From: Mycolicibacterium llatzerense
Lineage (GTDB): Bacteria; Actinomycetota; Actinomycetes; Mycobacteriales; Mycobacteriaceae
NCBI RefSeq assembly: GCF_000878195.1
Contig: NZ_JXST01000007.1
Location: 110,231 to 174,230 of the forward strand
DNA length: 64,000 nt
Direction of reading: 5' to 3'
Shown: one piece after another, positions 8,005 through 15,249 of the stretch
Layout: each line of letters starts with the position of its first letter
Position numbering within the stretch: the first letter of the stretch is position 1
Program-made: the position numbers and the translations under genes
Notes under the pieces: generated by a model
What the model was told of the DNA's origin: nothing
Databases searched by the model: none
Seen by the model: only the letters and a program-made list of their open reading frames with translations

Positions 8005-10179
8005 ATGGGCATGGCGCTTGAAGTCGTGTACGGCGAAAGCCGCGACCGCGTAGCTGCGAATCGATTGGCAGCTTTGCTCCGTCCAGTCGTCAGCGACGGC
8101 ACGATCTACCTTGCTTACCCCGTTCTGACCACCGCGGATGAGCGCGTCGAGGTCGACGGGCTCCTTGTCAGCGAATCGCACGGTCTGGTCGCATTCCTGG
8201 TTGCCGATGCGATGCCCAGCGACTCCAGCGACTGGTCGTCGCTGATCGAAAAACAGGACCGGCTGTACTCCGCTCTCACCGGCAACCTCCGCCGCTACGA
8301 CAACTTGCGAAGCGGACGGAATCTGGCGGTCGACCCCGTCACGGTGACGATCTTTCCCACGTCGGTCGACCCACCGCCAGAGGCCGACGCGGGTATCTAC
8401 ACCGACTTCGCGCGAGTCGGGGGGATCGTGCATTCCCTCAATGGCGTCTCCGAAGACATCAAGCGCAATCTGGACGCTGCCCTGCAACGAGTTTCAACCA
8501 TCAAACCGGCCAAGAAGCGGGCCAACGTCGTCAACCCGGGTTCGCGCGGTGCGAAACTTAAAGAAATCGAAAAGGGTATCGCCAACCTCGACCAGTGGCA
8601 GAAGTCCGCAGCCATCGAAAGCCCGGACTGCCCCCAACGCATACGCGGCCTGGCCGGCTCCGGAAAGACCGTGGTGCTGTCACTGAAGGCCGCCTACTGG
8701 CACACGCAGCACCCAGAGTGGAACATCGCGCTGACCTTCGCCTCACGCGCTCTGTATCAGCAGATCGAAGATTTGGTCACCCGGTTCACATTCGAACATT
8801 CCAACGACCAGCCTGACCGCACCAAGCTGCAGATCCTGCATTCATGGGGCTCACGGTGGCATGCCGGCCTGTACTCGACGATCGCCGCGGCGTTGGGACA
8901 ACCCGCCCGCGACTTCGCTTTCGCCCGCGGACAATACGGAATGGATGACGCATTTACTGGGATCTGCCGGGAACTGCTCGACATTGCGCAGGCACAACCG
9001 TCGATCACGCCCATATTCGACGCGGTGCTCATCGATGAGGCACAGGACCTGCCCCCCGAGTTCTTCCAGCTTGTCTATCTGTTCACCAAGGCCCCCAAGC
9101 GCATCGTGTGGGGCTTTGACGAGTTACAGAAGCTGTCCGAGTCGGCCATGCCCACCACTGACGAGCTGTTCGGCGTTGATACGGACGGACAGAGCCGAGT
9201 CTCGCTGGAAAACCCCGCCGACGGACCACGCCGCGACATCGTCCTGCCGGTCTGCTACCGCAACACGCCCTGGGCCCTTGTGACTGCGCACGCACTCGGA
9301 ATGGGCATCTATCGCGATCCGGATGGGCTGATCCAGCATCCTGATGACCCGAAGCTCTGGGGCGACATTGGCTACCAACCCACCCGGGGCAGACTAGAGT
9401 TCGGCGACCTCGTCACATTGGAGCGCCGCCCGGACGCGTCGCCGCGCTATTTCTCCGAGCTTCTCACCCCCGACGATGCTGTCGTCATCAGGACATTTGA
9501 CAGTCAGTCGCAGCAAGACCGGTGGGTTGCCGAGCAGATCCGGATCAACTTGACCGACGACGAACTCGAGCCTGATGACATCCTCATCGTGCTGCCTGAC
9601 ACGTATCGCGCGCGATCGCGCGGAGCCCGCATCATGGCGGAGCTGCAGCGGCTGAACATCGCGTCGCACCTTGTGGGTGTCACGACGAGTCAAGACGCCG
9701 TCTTCTCGCCAGAATCTGTTGCGATTGCGCACATTTACCGTGCAAAGGGCAACGAGGCACCCATGGTGTACGTCCTTGATGCCCAATACGCAAACAGCCA
9801 GTGGAATCTTGTCAGTCGACGCAACACCCTGTTTACGGCCATCACGCGGAGCCGCGCCTGGGTCCGCATTGTCGGTTCTGGCGTCGACGCCCGGCCAGTG
9901 ATCGAAGAAGCGCTCAAGGTCCAGAAGAACGACTATCAGCTCAAGTTCGATATCCCGACCGTCGCCCAACTCGCTGAGCTGCGCCACATCCACCGCGAGC
10001 GCCCGGAAGAAAATGAGGAAGCCGCCCGCAAAGCCACCGAAGGCCTGGGGGTGTTCCTGGAGGCCTTCGGCAAGGGTGTCCTCGACTATCGGGACCTGCC
10101 ACCAGCGATGCGGACCCAACTGGCTCAGAGCCTGACCCGACAGCAGGAGGTGGAGGAAGAGGCGTTCGGTGACGACTAA
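8005..10179 (+). CDS. Superfamily 1 helicase with NERD-like N-terminal domain
   Basis: A 724-residue protein. The Walker A motif is at 215-222 (GLAGSGKT) and Walker B at 344-348 (DEAQD). Later SF1 motifs are visible: CYRNTPWAL (about 415), HIYRAKGNEAPMVYV (about 575) and TLFTAITRSRAW (about 607). The N-terminal ~120 residues look like a nuclease-related NERD-type domain (ERVEVDGLLVSESHGLVAF), but the lysine expected after the acidic residues is absent, so nuclease activity is doubtful. UvrD-like DNA or RNA translocation is expected. The start is ATG 8005 or 8011. Its 3' end overlaps the DUF2290 gene by 11 bases, indicating co-translation and shared function. Confidence 0.85.
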   Translation: MGMALEVVYGESRDRVAANRLAALLRPVVSDGTIYLAYPVLTTADERVEVDGLLVSESHGLVAFLVADAMPSDSSDWSSLIEKQDRLYSALTGNLRRYDNLRSGRNLAVDPVTVTIFPTSVDPPPEADAGIYTDFARVGGIVHSLNGVSEDIKRNLDAALQRVSTIKPAKKRANVVNPGSRGAKLKEIEKGIANLDQWQKSAAIESPDCPQRIRGLAGSGKTVVLSLKAAYWHTQHPEWNIALTFASRALYQQIEDLVTRFTFEHSNDQPDRTKLQILHSWGSRWHAGLYSTIAAALGQPARDFAFARGQYGMDDAFTGICRELLDIAQAQPSITPIFDAVLIDEAQDLPPEFFQLVYLFTKAPKRIVWGFDELQKLSESAMPTTDELFGVDTDGQSRVSLENPADGPRRDIVLPVCYRNTPWALVTAHALGMGIYRDPDGLIQHPDDPKLWGDIGYQPTRGRLEFGDLVTLERRPDASPRYFSELLTPDDAVVIRTFDSQSQQDRWVAEQIRINLTDDELEPDDILIVLPDTYRARSRGARIMAELQRLNIASHLVGVTTSQDAVFSPESVAIAHIYRAKGNEAPMVYVLDAQYANSQWNLVSRRNTLFTAITRSRAWVRIVGSGVDARPVIEEALKVQKNDYQLKFDIPTVAQLAELRHIHRERPEENEEAARKATEGLGVFLEAFGKGVLDYRDLPPAMRTQLAQSLTRQQEVEEEAFGDD

Positions 10180-10846
10180 CGCGCGTCAGCTGGCCATCGC
10201 CATCCGCAACCTTGTCGACTTTTTGTCGAACGCCGAACTTCTCCTCGCCGCCTCAAGCATCGCCGAGTCAGCGGAGTCCGTCACCTGGCACGCATTCGAC
10301 CGCAGCGCCGGCTTCCTGACCAGCCGCGATCACGTCACCGCCGACCAGTACCTCAGTTGGATTCGTTCGGGCCATCACACGTGCGTCTTGCTCGACGGTT
10401 CGCTGCTCCAGCTGACGTACAACCTCGAAGGCGACCGCGTGGTCAAACATCGACTCGCGTACGTACCGTGCCCATGGAAGTGGGACTCCGCGTTGCTCGA
10501 CGAGGGATACAGCCTCGAAGAAATCCTTGAATTGCACTCCGGCACAACGATGCTGATGAGATCTTCGGTCCGGTTCGACCTCGACGTAGCGGCAGCCAAA
10601 TCAGGACACCCAGCTTCGCATTTCACGTTCAACACCGTCGATTGCCGCATTGCCTGTGCCGCGCCCCTACACCCGCTGCGATTCGCGGACTTCGTGTTCA
10701 AGAACTTCTACCCGCTCTACTGGCGGCAGCACTTATCGTTTTTTGACGTAGCGAAATACCGCCACTTGGGCGATCCGGTCATTTCTCCCGACGACCTCAA
10801 TGAGATGCACGTCGGCTGGAACTACAGACTGAGAGCTCTGGCGTAG
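10169..10846 (+). CDS. DUF2290-family protein
   Basis: A 225-residue protein with a GTG start inside the helicase 3' end. The signature of DUF2290 is visible: VLLDGSLLQLTYNL, VVKHRLAYVPCPW, SSVRFDLD, HPASHFTFN, CRIACAAPLHPLRFADFVFK and NFYPLYW. The function of this family is not known to me. The tight overlap with an SF1 helicase suggests the two act as a pair, plausibly in defence or control of mobile DNA given the accessory surroundings. No catalytic motif is evident. Confidence 0.75.
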   Translation: MTTNARQLAIAIRNLVDFLSNAELLLAASSIAESAESVTWHAFDRSAGFLTSRDHVTADQYLSWIRSGHHTCVLLDGSLLQLTYNLEGDRVVKHRLAYVPCPWKWDSALLDEGYSLEEILELHSGTTMLMRSSVRFDLDVAAAKSGHPASHFTFNTVDCRIACAAPLHPLRFADFVFKNFYPLYWRQHLSFFDVAKYRHLGDPVISPDDLNEMHVGWNYRLRALA

Positions 10847-11013
10847 GCACCCAGCCTTGTCCTGCCCGGCGCAAAACGACGCCCACCTTCGGGGATCTGG
10901 GGCCGAGTCATTGGCCCGGCAATCAGCCAGCCGCCTCGTGCGCAATGCCTGTTCGGAAAGCGCACATTTTCGGCTGCGCAAAGTTGTCGGTGCCGTTTGC
11001 GATAGTGGATCCC

Positions 11014-12129
11014 ATGACGACGGATGACGCGCCGGAAGCGGCTCCTTTGCCGAACCGCTTTGCGGTGTACAGCGATCGCGAGTACGCGGCTACAGCACTT
11101 TCGGTGGCCGCCTCGACCGATATCGCGGTCATCATCCGCGACCGCTCCGACGCACCACAGATTCAGGCCGCGCTGGGCGATCACCGGCAGGCTACGGTCC
11201 TGGTTGATCCCGGCCGATGGCGCCGCGAGTTCGCGACCCCACAACGCGTGATGGACCTTCCGGCCGCGGGGCTGACCACAATGGGTCTGCGTGAATGGGC
11301 CGAATCGCACCGTGCCGCGAGCACCGTCGACGGAGTGTTCGCTCCGTCGCTGTTCGTGCGCGCCGGTGAGTGGGAGTCCCTGCGGGCACTGCGTGAGGCA
11401 TTGGCCCCGGCCGTCGGGCCGGACAACTCGATGATCGGTCTTATCGCCACCGATGCATCAATGCTGGGTACGTCGATGATCAGCCGCTTTCTCGATGAGC
11501 TCGCTCCGCTGCGGGGCTCCCAGCTTGGGTTTGTGTTCGCCGGCGGCCGCGAAGCGCTTGCCGATCGCCATCGGCTTGCGGGACTACGTGCCCTCTTCGA
11601 CCAGCACCCCGGGGCTCATCTGTTAGGCGTGGACGCGCTGATTGCCTCCGACGCGCTGTGCGTCGATGCCGGCATTGTTGCCGTCGGGATTCGTTCGGGG
11701 ATGCGCTGGCCCGCGCGGCCCGGCACGACGTCCAACACCGCATTTGCACGGGGCTATGTGCCCGGCCGTTTCCACCGGGACCTGTTGACCTACCGCAGCC
11801 CAGTCGTTTATGGCCACTGGTACATCGACTCGGTTCCCACCGCATGCGTGGTGTGCGGCAATCCACCGGACCGGTACGTGCCATCGGAGCAGGGTACGCA
11901 GGACATTATCGGGCACAACGTGCACGCCGTCGCGCAACTGTGCGCTGACCTGCTATCGGTACCTTCGCTCGATCGCCACCAATGGCTCAGCTCGGTGCGG
12001 GTCGAAGCCGCGGAGAGCTACCGTGACCTGGATCAGGCTCAGATCGCTGCACCGATTGACCGGACTTTGGTCGCGCTGATCCGTCGGGATCGTCCGGGCT
12101 GGATGGCGCCGGCCCCGGTTGGGTCATGA
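11014..12129 (+). CDS. Uncharacterised protein resembling the TGT (7-deazaguanine transglycosylase) superfamily
   Basis: A 371-residue protein starting at ATG 11014. The second half reads like the TIM barrel of tRNA-guanine transglycosylases: GFVFAGGREAL where these enzymes have a glycine-rich substrate loop, GAHLLGVDALIASDAL where they have LLGV and then the nucleophile region, and then CVVC with GHNVHAV about 20 residues later, resembling the C-x-C-x2-C...HN zinc site. Against this, the expected nucleophilic aspartate appears to be Gly/Arg (AVGIRSGMRWP) and only two cysteines are present. It may be a divergent DpdA-like or inactive relative. Its 3' end overlaps the convergent gene by 143 bp. 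Confidence 0.6.
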   Translation: MTTDDAPEAAPLPNRFAVYSDREYAATALSVAASTDIAVIIRDRSDAPQIQAALGDHRQATVLVDPGRWRREFATPQRVMDLPAAGLTTMGLREWAESHRAASTVDGVFAPSLFVRAGEWESLRALREALAPAVGPDNSMIGLIATDASMLGTSMISRFLDELAPLRGSQLGFVFAGGREALADRHRLAGLRALFDQHPGAHLLGVDALIASDALCVDAGIVAVGIRSGMRWPARPGTTSNTAFARGYVPGRFHRDLLTYRSPVVYGHWYIDSVPTACVVCGNPPDRYVPSEQGTQDIIGHNVHAVAQLCADLLSVPSLDRHQWLSSVRVEAAESYRDLDQAQIAAPIDRTLVALIRRDRPGWMAPAPVGS

Positions 12130-12739
12130 GCCAGGCTCGGTAGGCCGACTCATAGACCTGCCAGCGGGCAGGCTTGAAGTATCGGTGCTGTACGGGTTCG
12201 GCACGCACGAGTTCGGTGGCGCCGTTGGCAGTCGCCGCCCACACGCCGGTGCCCTGGTAGCGGGCCTGCCAGGCTAGCTGCTCAAAGTCCGAAGGCACCT
12301 GCTCCAGAACAATCATGCGCTGAGCGACCCGGGTGAATGGCGCGATGCGGGAGAGCACCCCCTGCCACTGCGGACTCCACATGACCACAGCCGCGATTTC
12401 GCTGACCGGCCGGCACACCCGGGTGATCCAGCGCCCATCTCGCTGCGCTGCCCCCGCAGGAAGGCGGTCAAGCACCCACTGCTCGGACTCGGTCAGCCCA
12501 TCAACTGAAACCGGTTGCCCCAGGGGAAGATTCATTAGGGCATCGAGCATCCACAGTTGGGTGATAGCGCCCAGCCCAGTTTGCCGACGGCGTTGGTGCT
12601 CGGCCTCGTCGATCCGGACAAACGCGTCACCGCGGCCACCAGTGATTCGCGCCCCATCGCAGACGTATGCCGCTGGGTCGCCGTCCAGCAGGATGCTCAT
12701 CGCCGAGATAGCTGACGCGCGGGTGGAAAGCGGCGTCAC
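11987..12739 (-). CDS. Uncharacterised protein (250 aa), convergent with the TGT-like gene
   Basis: No family recognised. The GTG start at 12739 has a GAGGGGG about 8 bases upstream. The body (residues 1-about 205) has a conserved-looking aromatic core: LWMLDALMNLPLGQPV, WVLDRLPAG, VVMWSPQWQGVLSRIAPF, GTGVWAATAN and YFKPARWQVYESAYRAWLM. The last ~45 residues (PGPAPSSPDDPDG onward) are Pro/Ser-rich and lie wholly antisense to the end of the neighbouring gene, so this tail probably arose by loss of an earlier stop. The AT-rich promoter region upstream carries two phased direct repeats. Confidence 0.55.
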   Translation of the reverse strand: MTPLSTRASAISAMSILLDGDPAAYVCDGARITGGRGDAFVRIDEAEHQRRRQTGLGAITQLWMLDALMNLPLGQPVSVDGLTESEQWVLDRLPAGAAQRDGRWITRVCRPVSEIAAVVMWSPQWQGVLSRIAPFTRVAQRMIVLEQVPSDFEQLAWQARYQGTGVWAATANGATELVRAEPVQHRYFKPARWQVYESAYRAWLMTQPGPAPSSPDDPDGSARPKSGQSVQRSEPDPGHGSSPRLRPAPS

Positions 12740-12781
12740 GTCAAGGCCCCCTCGTTCGAGCTGTCGGTTTGGGCGTCGATA

Positions 12782-12812
12782 CCTCAAACTACTATTACAA
12801 AGCCTCAAACTA
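12782..12812. repeat. Phased 10-bp direct repeats CCTCAAACTA, candidate operator
   Basis: CCTCAAACTA occurs at 12782-12791 and 12803-12812, exactly 21 bp (two helical turns) apart, in an AT-rich stretch between divergent genes starting at 12739 (minus) and 12920 (plus). Such phasing is typical of regulator dimers bound to one DNA face. The TAGTAGGGC half-site at 12834-12842 lies just downstream. Confidence 0.6.
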
Positions 12813-12919
12813 TAAATAGACTCGCGAACAGCATAGTAGGGCTGACCTGAGCAGATGAAAAATTGCAATTCATGTACTGATATTTGCGTGAATTTCGCCT
12901 GTAGGTGAGACTGAGATTT

Positions 12920-13198
12920 GTGTCTAGCGCTGACGATGCCGACACCGAGGTGCTGACCTATGCACGTGCGGCGGAGCTGTTGGCCTGTGACGTGAACACT
13001 GTCCGGACTCGCACCGAGAAGCACAGCAGGTACCGCAGGGTGCCCACGGCGACGCGGCCGGCCAAGATCTACGCCAAAGAGGTATACGAGGACCGCGCCG
13101 AGTTGCTGCACAAACTCAAGGCTTGCGAGCTTGCCGAAGCCGCGCCGGCGACGTCAGCGCGCCGTCCGGAGCCGCAGATCCGTCGACGCAAGCGCTGA
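12920..13198 (+). CDS. Small HTH-like protein
   Basis: A 92-residue protein (GTG at 12920; an upstream GTG at 12905 is possible). TYARAAELLACDVNTVRTRT is a MerR/excisionase-like helix-turn-helix. It is followed by a strand-rich KHSRYRRVPTATRPAKIYAK wing and a basic C-terminus (RRPEPQIRRRKR). It is transcribed divergently from the unknown gene at 12739 and overlaps the next gene in another frame. It could be a small DNA-binding regulator or an excisionase-like factor; no integrase lies nearby on this side. Confidence 0.5.
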   Translation: MSSADDADTEVLTYARAAELLACDVNTVRTRTEKHSRYRRVPTATRPAKIYAKEVYEDRAELLHKLKACELAEAAPATSARRPEPQIRRRKR

Positions 13199-13344
13199 TT
13201 GAGGAGAATTCTCGGTTGCGCGCCGATCTAGCCAACGCGCTGGAAGCGGCGAGGGTCCTGCTGCTGTCGGATTCGGCGAAAAATGACCTCATCCGCCAGT
13301 ACCTCTACGACGATCCGCATCTCGGCGCCAGCGACCTTGACTGA
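13123..13344 (+). CDS. Small coiled-coil protein overlapping the HTH gene
   Basis: About 73 residues, start uncertain (TTG at 13123 is the furthest upstream). The core ALIEENSRLRADLANALEAA followed by RVLLL is a clear amphipathic heptad pattern. It overlaps the preceding HTH gene by 76 bases in a different frame. HTH followed by EENSRLR recalls the layout of the TnpC-like protein at the window start (HTH then DENARLRGLL), so the two frames could be one gene split by a frameshift. Low certainty. Confidence 0.4.
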   Translation: MRACRSRAGDVSAPSGAADPSTQALIEENSRLRADLANALEAARVLLLSDSAKNDLIRQYLYDDPHLGASDLD

Positions 13345-13690
13345 GCCCGTGGTGAACTCCAGCGATGGAACCGAGCGGCGGCCGTGCGCGTCTGAACTAG
13401 ATGTCGATGCAGATGACCGCGCGGCGTTGATTAGGAAGCCCGCGATAGGTGTCTGGCAGCACTGCGGCACCTGAAGCGCCTCAACGCTGTGGCGTGGGAG
13501 CTGGCCGAGCTCGGCGGGCGCACCGGCGCCCACGGAATCGTCTTCAACGCCGAGGACTGGCGGCCCCCCAGAGCGCGGCTAACCGACCGGCGCGAGGCAA
13601 GGCTTGCATCGACAGCAATGCCACGGTCCTGGGGGTGCGCAACCGAGCGACCGCGCTCCGTACCGCGGAGGGGCGTCAGCCGCCCGGCGG
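13345..13690. other. 346-bp stretch without a supported gene
   Basis: Frames are open on both strands but none shows a convincing start, ribosome-binding site or recognisable domain. The plus-strand reading MAWELAELGGRTGAHGIVF, at about 13489, may be a remnant coding fragment. Nothing else is recognised here. Confidence 0.4.
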
Positions 13691-13990
13691 TCAGTCCAAA
13701 CCGGCGGCAGCCTGATCGTCGACCGCCAGAAATTCGTGGGGCGAGACCTCAAGGGCCGCAGCAAGATCGAATAAACGCTCATAGAGCAGGCCACTTTTGC
13801 CCAGTTCGACGTCGATCAGCAGGTTGCGCGACAAGCCGGATCGGAGCGCAAGCGCTTCTTGAGTGAGGCCGCGGCTGGTGCGAATGCCTCGGATCCGTTG
13901 CCCGACCGAGATGCGAGCCTGCTCCCAGGCGGCGACGCGTTCAGGGTCGGATTGGTCTCTCGGTTTCGGCACCCAACCAAGTAGCAGCAT
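13691..13990 (-). CDS. XRE-family transcriptional regulator (99 aa)
   Basis: A single XRE helix-turn-helix domain after a short N-terminal arm: VGQRIRGIRTSRGLTQEALA, LRSGLSRNLLIDVELGKSGL, LYERLFDLAAALEVSPHEFL. It starts at the ATG at 13990, diverging from the small gene at 14071 across an 80-bp gap. It is a paralogue of the XRE gene at 7156-7419; the two bracket the helicase/DUF2290/TGT-like block in opposite orientation. It probably autoregulates; an imperfect GACC-N6-GGTC symmetry lies just upstream. Confidence 0.8.
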   Translation of the reverse strand: MLLLGWVPKPRDQSDPERVAAWEQARISVGQRIRGIRTSRGLTQEALALRSGLSRNLLIDVELGKSGLLYERLFDLAAALEVSPHEFLAVDDQAAAGLD

Positions 13991-14070
13991 CGGACCCCTA
14001 AAGGTCTGCCAAGCTAGCTGGGCATGAGATCTATACTTTGCCGGATCGTGCAATGAGAGGGACGTAACGC

Positions 14071-14274
14071 ATGCCGGACACTGCCAGTGCAAAGAAGGGC
14101 CGCCGCGGGTCGGAAACGCGACAGCGCACCGACAGCCTGACGCTCCGATTGCTGCCCGCCGAGGGGGCAGCCCTTCGCCTGCTGGCGAAACAACACGGGC
14201 ACCCGAGTCGTCAGGCGCTGATACTGGCCACGCTGGAACCGCTGATCGCGACCTCGATGCGGACGAGGTCGTAA
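14071..14274 (+). CDS. Small basic protein, possibly ribbon-helix-helix
   Basis: A 67-residue protein with an ATG preceded by GAGAGGGA. It has a basic start (AKKGRRGSETRQRT), a strand DSLTLRLLP and then two helices (AEGAALRLLAKQHGHPSRQA, LILATLEPLIATS). This is the layout of ribbon-helix-helix DNA-binding proteins such as small antitoxins or plasmid copy/mobilisation factors. No toxin partner is obvious. A short reading frame follows at 14281-14466 without clear support. Confidence 0.5.
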   Translation: MPDTASAKKGRRGSETRQRTDSLTLRLLPAEGAALRLLAKQHGHPSRQALILATLEPLIATSMRTRS

Positions 14275-14462
14275 TGGGCTGTGCGCAGAAGTTTCTCGGC
14301 GGCGGAACGCGCCAGAACCACTGCATTGGGCGTGATCGTTCGGCTGAACGACGGTGAAGGCGAAAACACCTGTAATGCCGGCATTTTCAATGGAAACGTG
14401 TGGGAAGCGACCACATCACGTCCGATGTTTAGCCTGGAGGCTGCGCCGGAATCGCCAACCAT

Positions 14463-14726
14463 GTGATCCTGCGCCATATCTGTGAAGTGTGTGGTGCTGA
14501 ACAGAATCTCACGCCTGAAGCCGCCCACGAGGCGGGGCGGGACTACCCGCCGAAAATGGGTCCGTCCGGTCTCATCGGGCCGCGTACCTGCCCGAATTGC
14601 GTTGTGAACCAGACGGTCTGGCGGACGCTTGTGGTGGAAAAGTTCACGGCAGACACGCTCACCCCGCACCAACGCGAAACTATTGGGCGAATCGGCGGTG
14701 AACCGGACAGCATTGTGCTGCCATAA
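14463..14726 (+). CDS. Small zinc-ribbon-like protein
   Basis: An 87-residue protein with a GTG start at 14463. Cysteine pairs at Cys7-x-x-Cys10 (CEVC) and Cys43-x-x-Cys46 (CPNC) suggest a treble-clef or zinc-ribbon site. The rest is helical and acidic (TADTLTPHQRETIGRIGG). The function is unknown; it may bind nucleic acid or a partner protein. There is no close operon partner on the right. Confidence 0.5.
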   Translation: MILRHICEVCGAEQNLTPEAAHEAGRDYPPKMGPSGLIGPRTCPNCVVNQTVWRTLVVEKFTADTLTPHQRETIGRIGGEPDSIVLP

Positions 14727-14840
14727 TCGCCAAGCCCTTTGGATGGTTTCGTGGCCCCCGCGCAGATCATCGCGCGCCGCGGGGTGACAGGGCTCGCGGC
14801 GCCAGCTAAGGGTCGGTGCTGAATCGCTCGCCGGCTGCCC

Positions 14841-14912
14841 GTTCTCAAAACGGATGGCATCCTTCTCAATTGAGATGTCGCGGAATGTCACAAATCATCT
14901 GGTTTTGAGAAC
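14841..14912. repeat. Nested inverted repeats built from TCTCAA/TTGAGA half-sites
   Basis: GTTCTCAAAAC (14841-14851) and GTTTTGAGAAC (14902-14912) are perfect 11-bp inverted repeats. Between them lies a perfect 12-bp palindrome, TCTCAATTGAGA (14864-14875). The element TCTCAA or its complement therefore occurs four times in 72 bp, the first two copies 21 bp apart. No gene is supported across 14727-14952. This architecture fits a multi-subunit regulator or recombinase binding site. Confidence 0.65.
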
Positions 14913-14952
14913 TTTGGCCGGTTGGTGGGCGTCAAAATCTGTATCCGAGTCG

Positions 14953-15249
14953 TTAGCACTCGACGCCGACGAAGACGGGCGGCCGATTGAGTTTGGATCC
15001 ACGGGTCATCCTGGAGGACTGCGGGGTTCGGACCGGGTTCACTCTCGTCACCGTGCACTTCGACAGCGCGTCGTCGCCTTGTTTGCTGATAATCGCATGC
15101 CCGCCTTGCGATTGGATGCGGGCGATGGTGTCAACGGCTCCGCCGCCCGCCGCGGGGGCCGCTCCAGCAGTCCCCGGCCCCCCTAGCGCGAGGGAAGCGA
15201 CGACACCCGCCGCGCAGAGGCCGATGATGCTGGTTGTGCTCTTACGCAT
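14953..15249 (-). CDS. Small exported mycobacterial protein
   Basis: A 98-residue protein. The signal peptide is MRKSTTSIIGLCAAGVVASL followed by ALGG and an AGAAPA cleavage region near residue 31. The mature part (DTIARIQSQGGHAIISKQGD, then ALSKCTVTRV) resembles a recurrent family of small mycobacterial secreted proteins with a TI..LQ..GY...LS.C.VT pattern and no assigned function. It is transcribed towards the zinc-ribbon gene. Confidence 0.65.
   Translation of the reverse strand: MRKSTTSIIGLCAAGVVASLALGGPGTAGAAPAAGGGAVDTIARIQSQGGHAIISKQGDDALSKCTVTRVNPVRTPQSSRMTRGSKLNRPPVFVGVEC

Noticed and set aside
13489..13866. Plus-strand frame overlapping the XRE gene
   Set aside because: The second half is antisense to the XRE regulator and the translation is Arg/Pro-rich; only the first few codons look protein-like.
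14281..14466. 61-codon plus-strand frame between two small genes
   Set aside because: No recognisable motif or convincing ribosome-binding site; could be real but cannot be supported.
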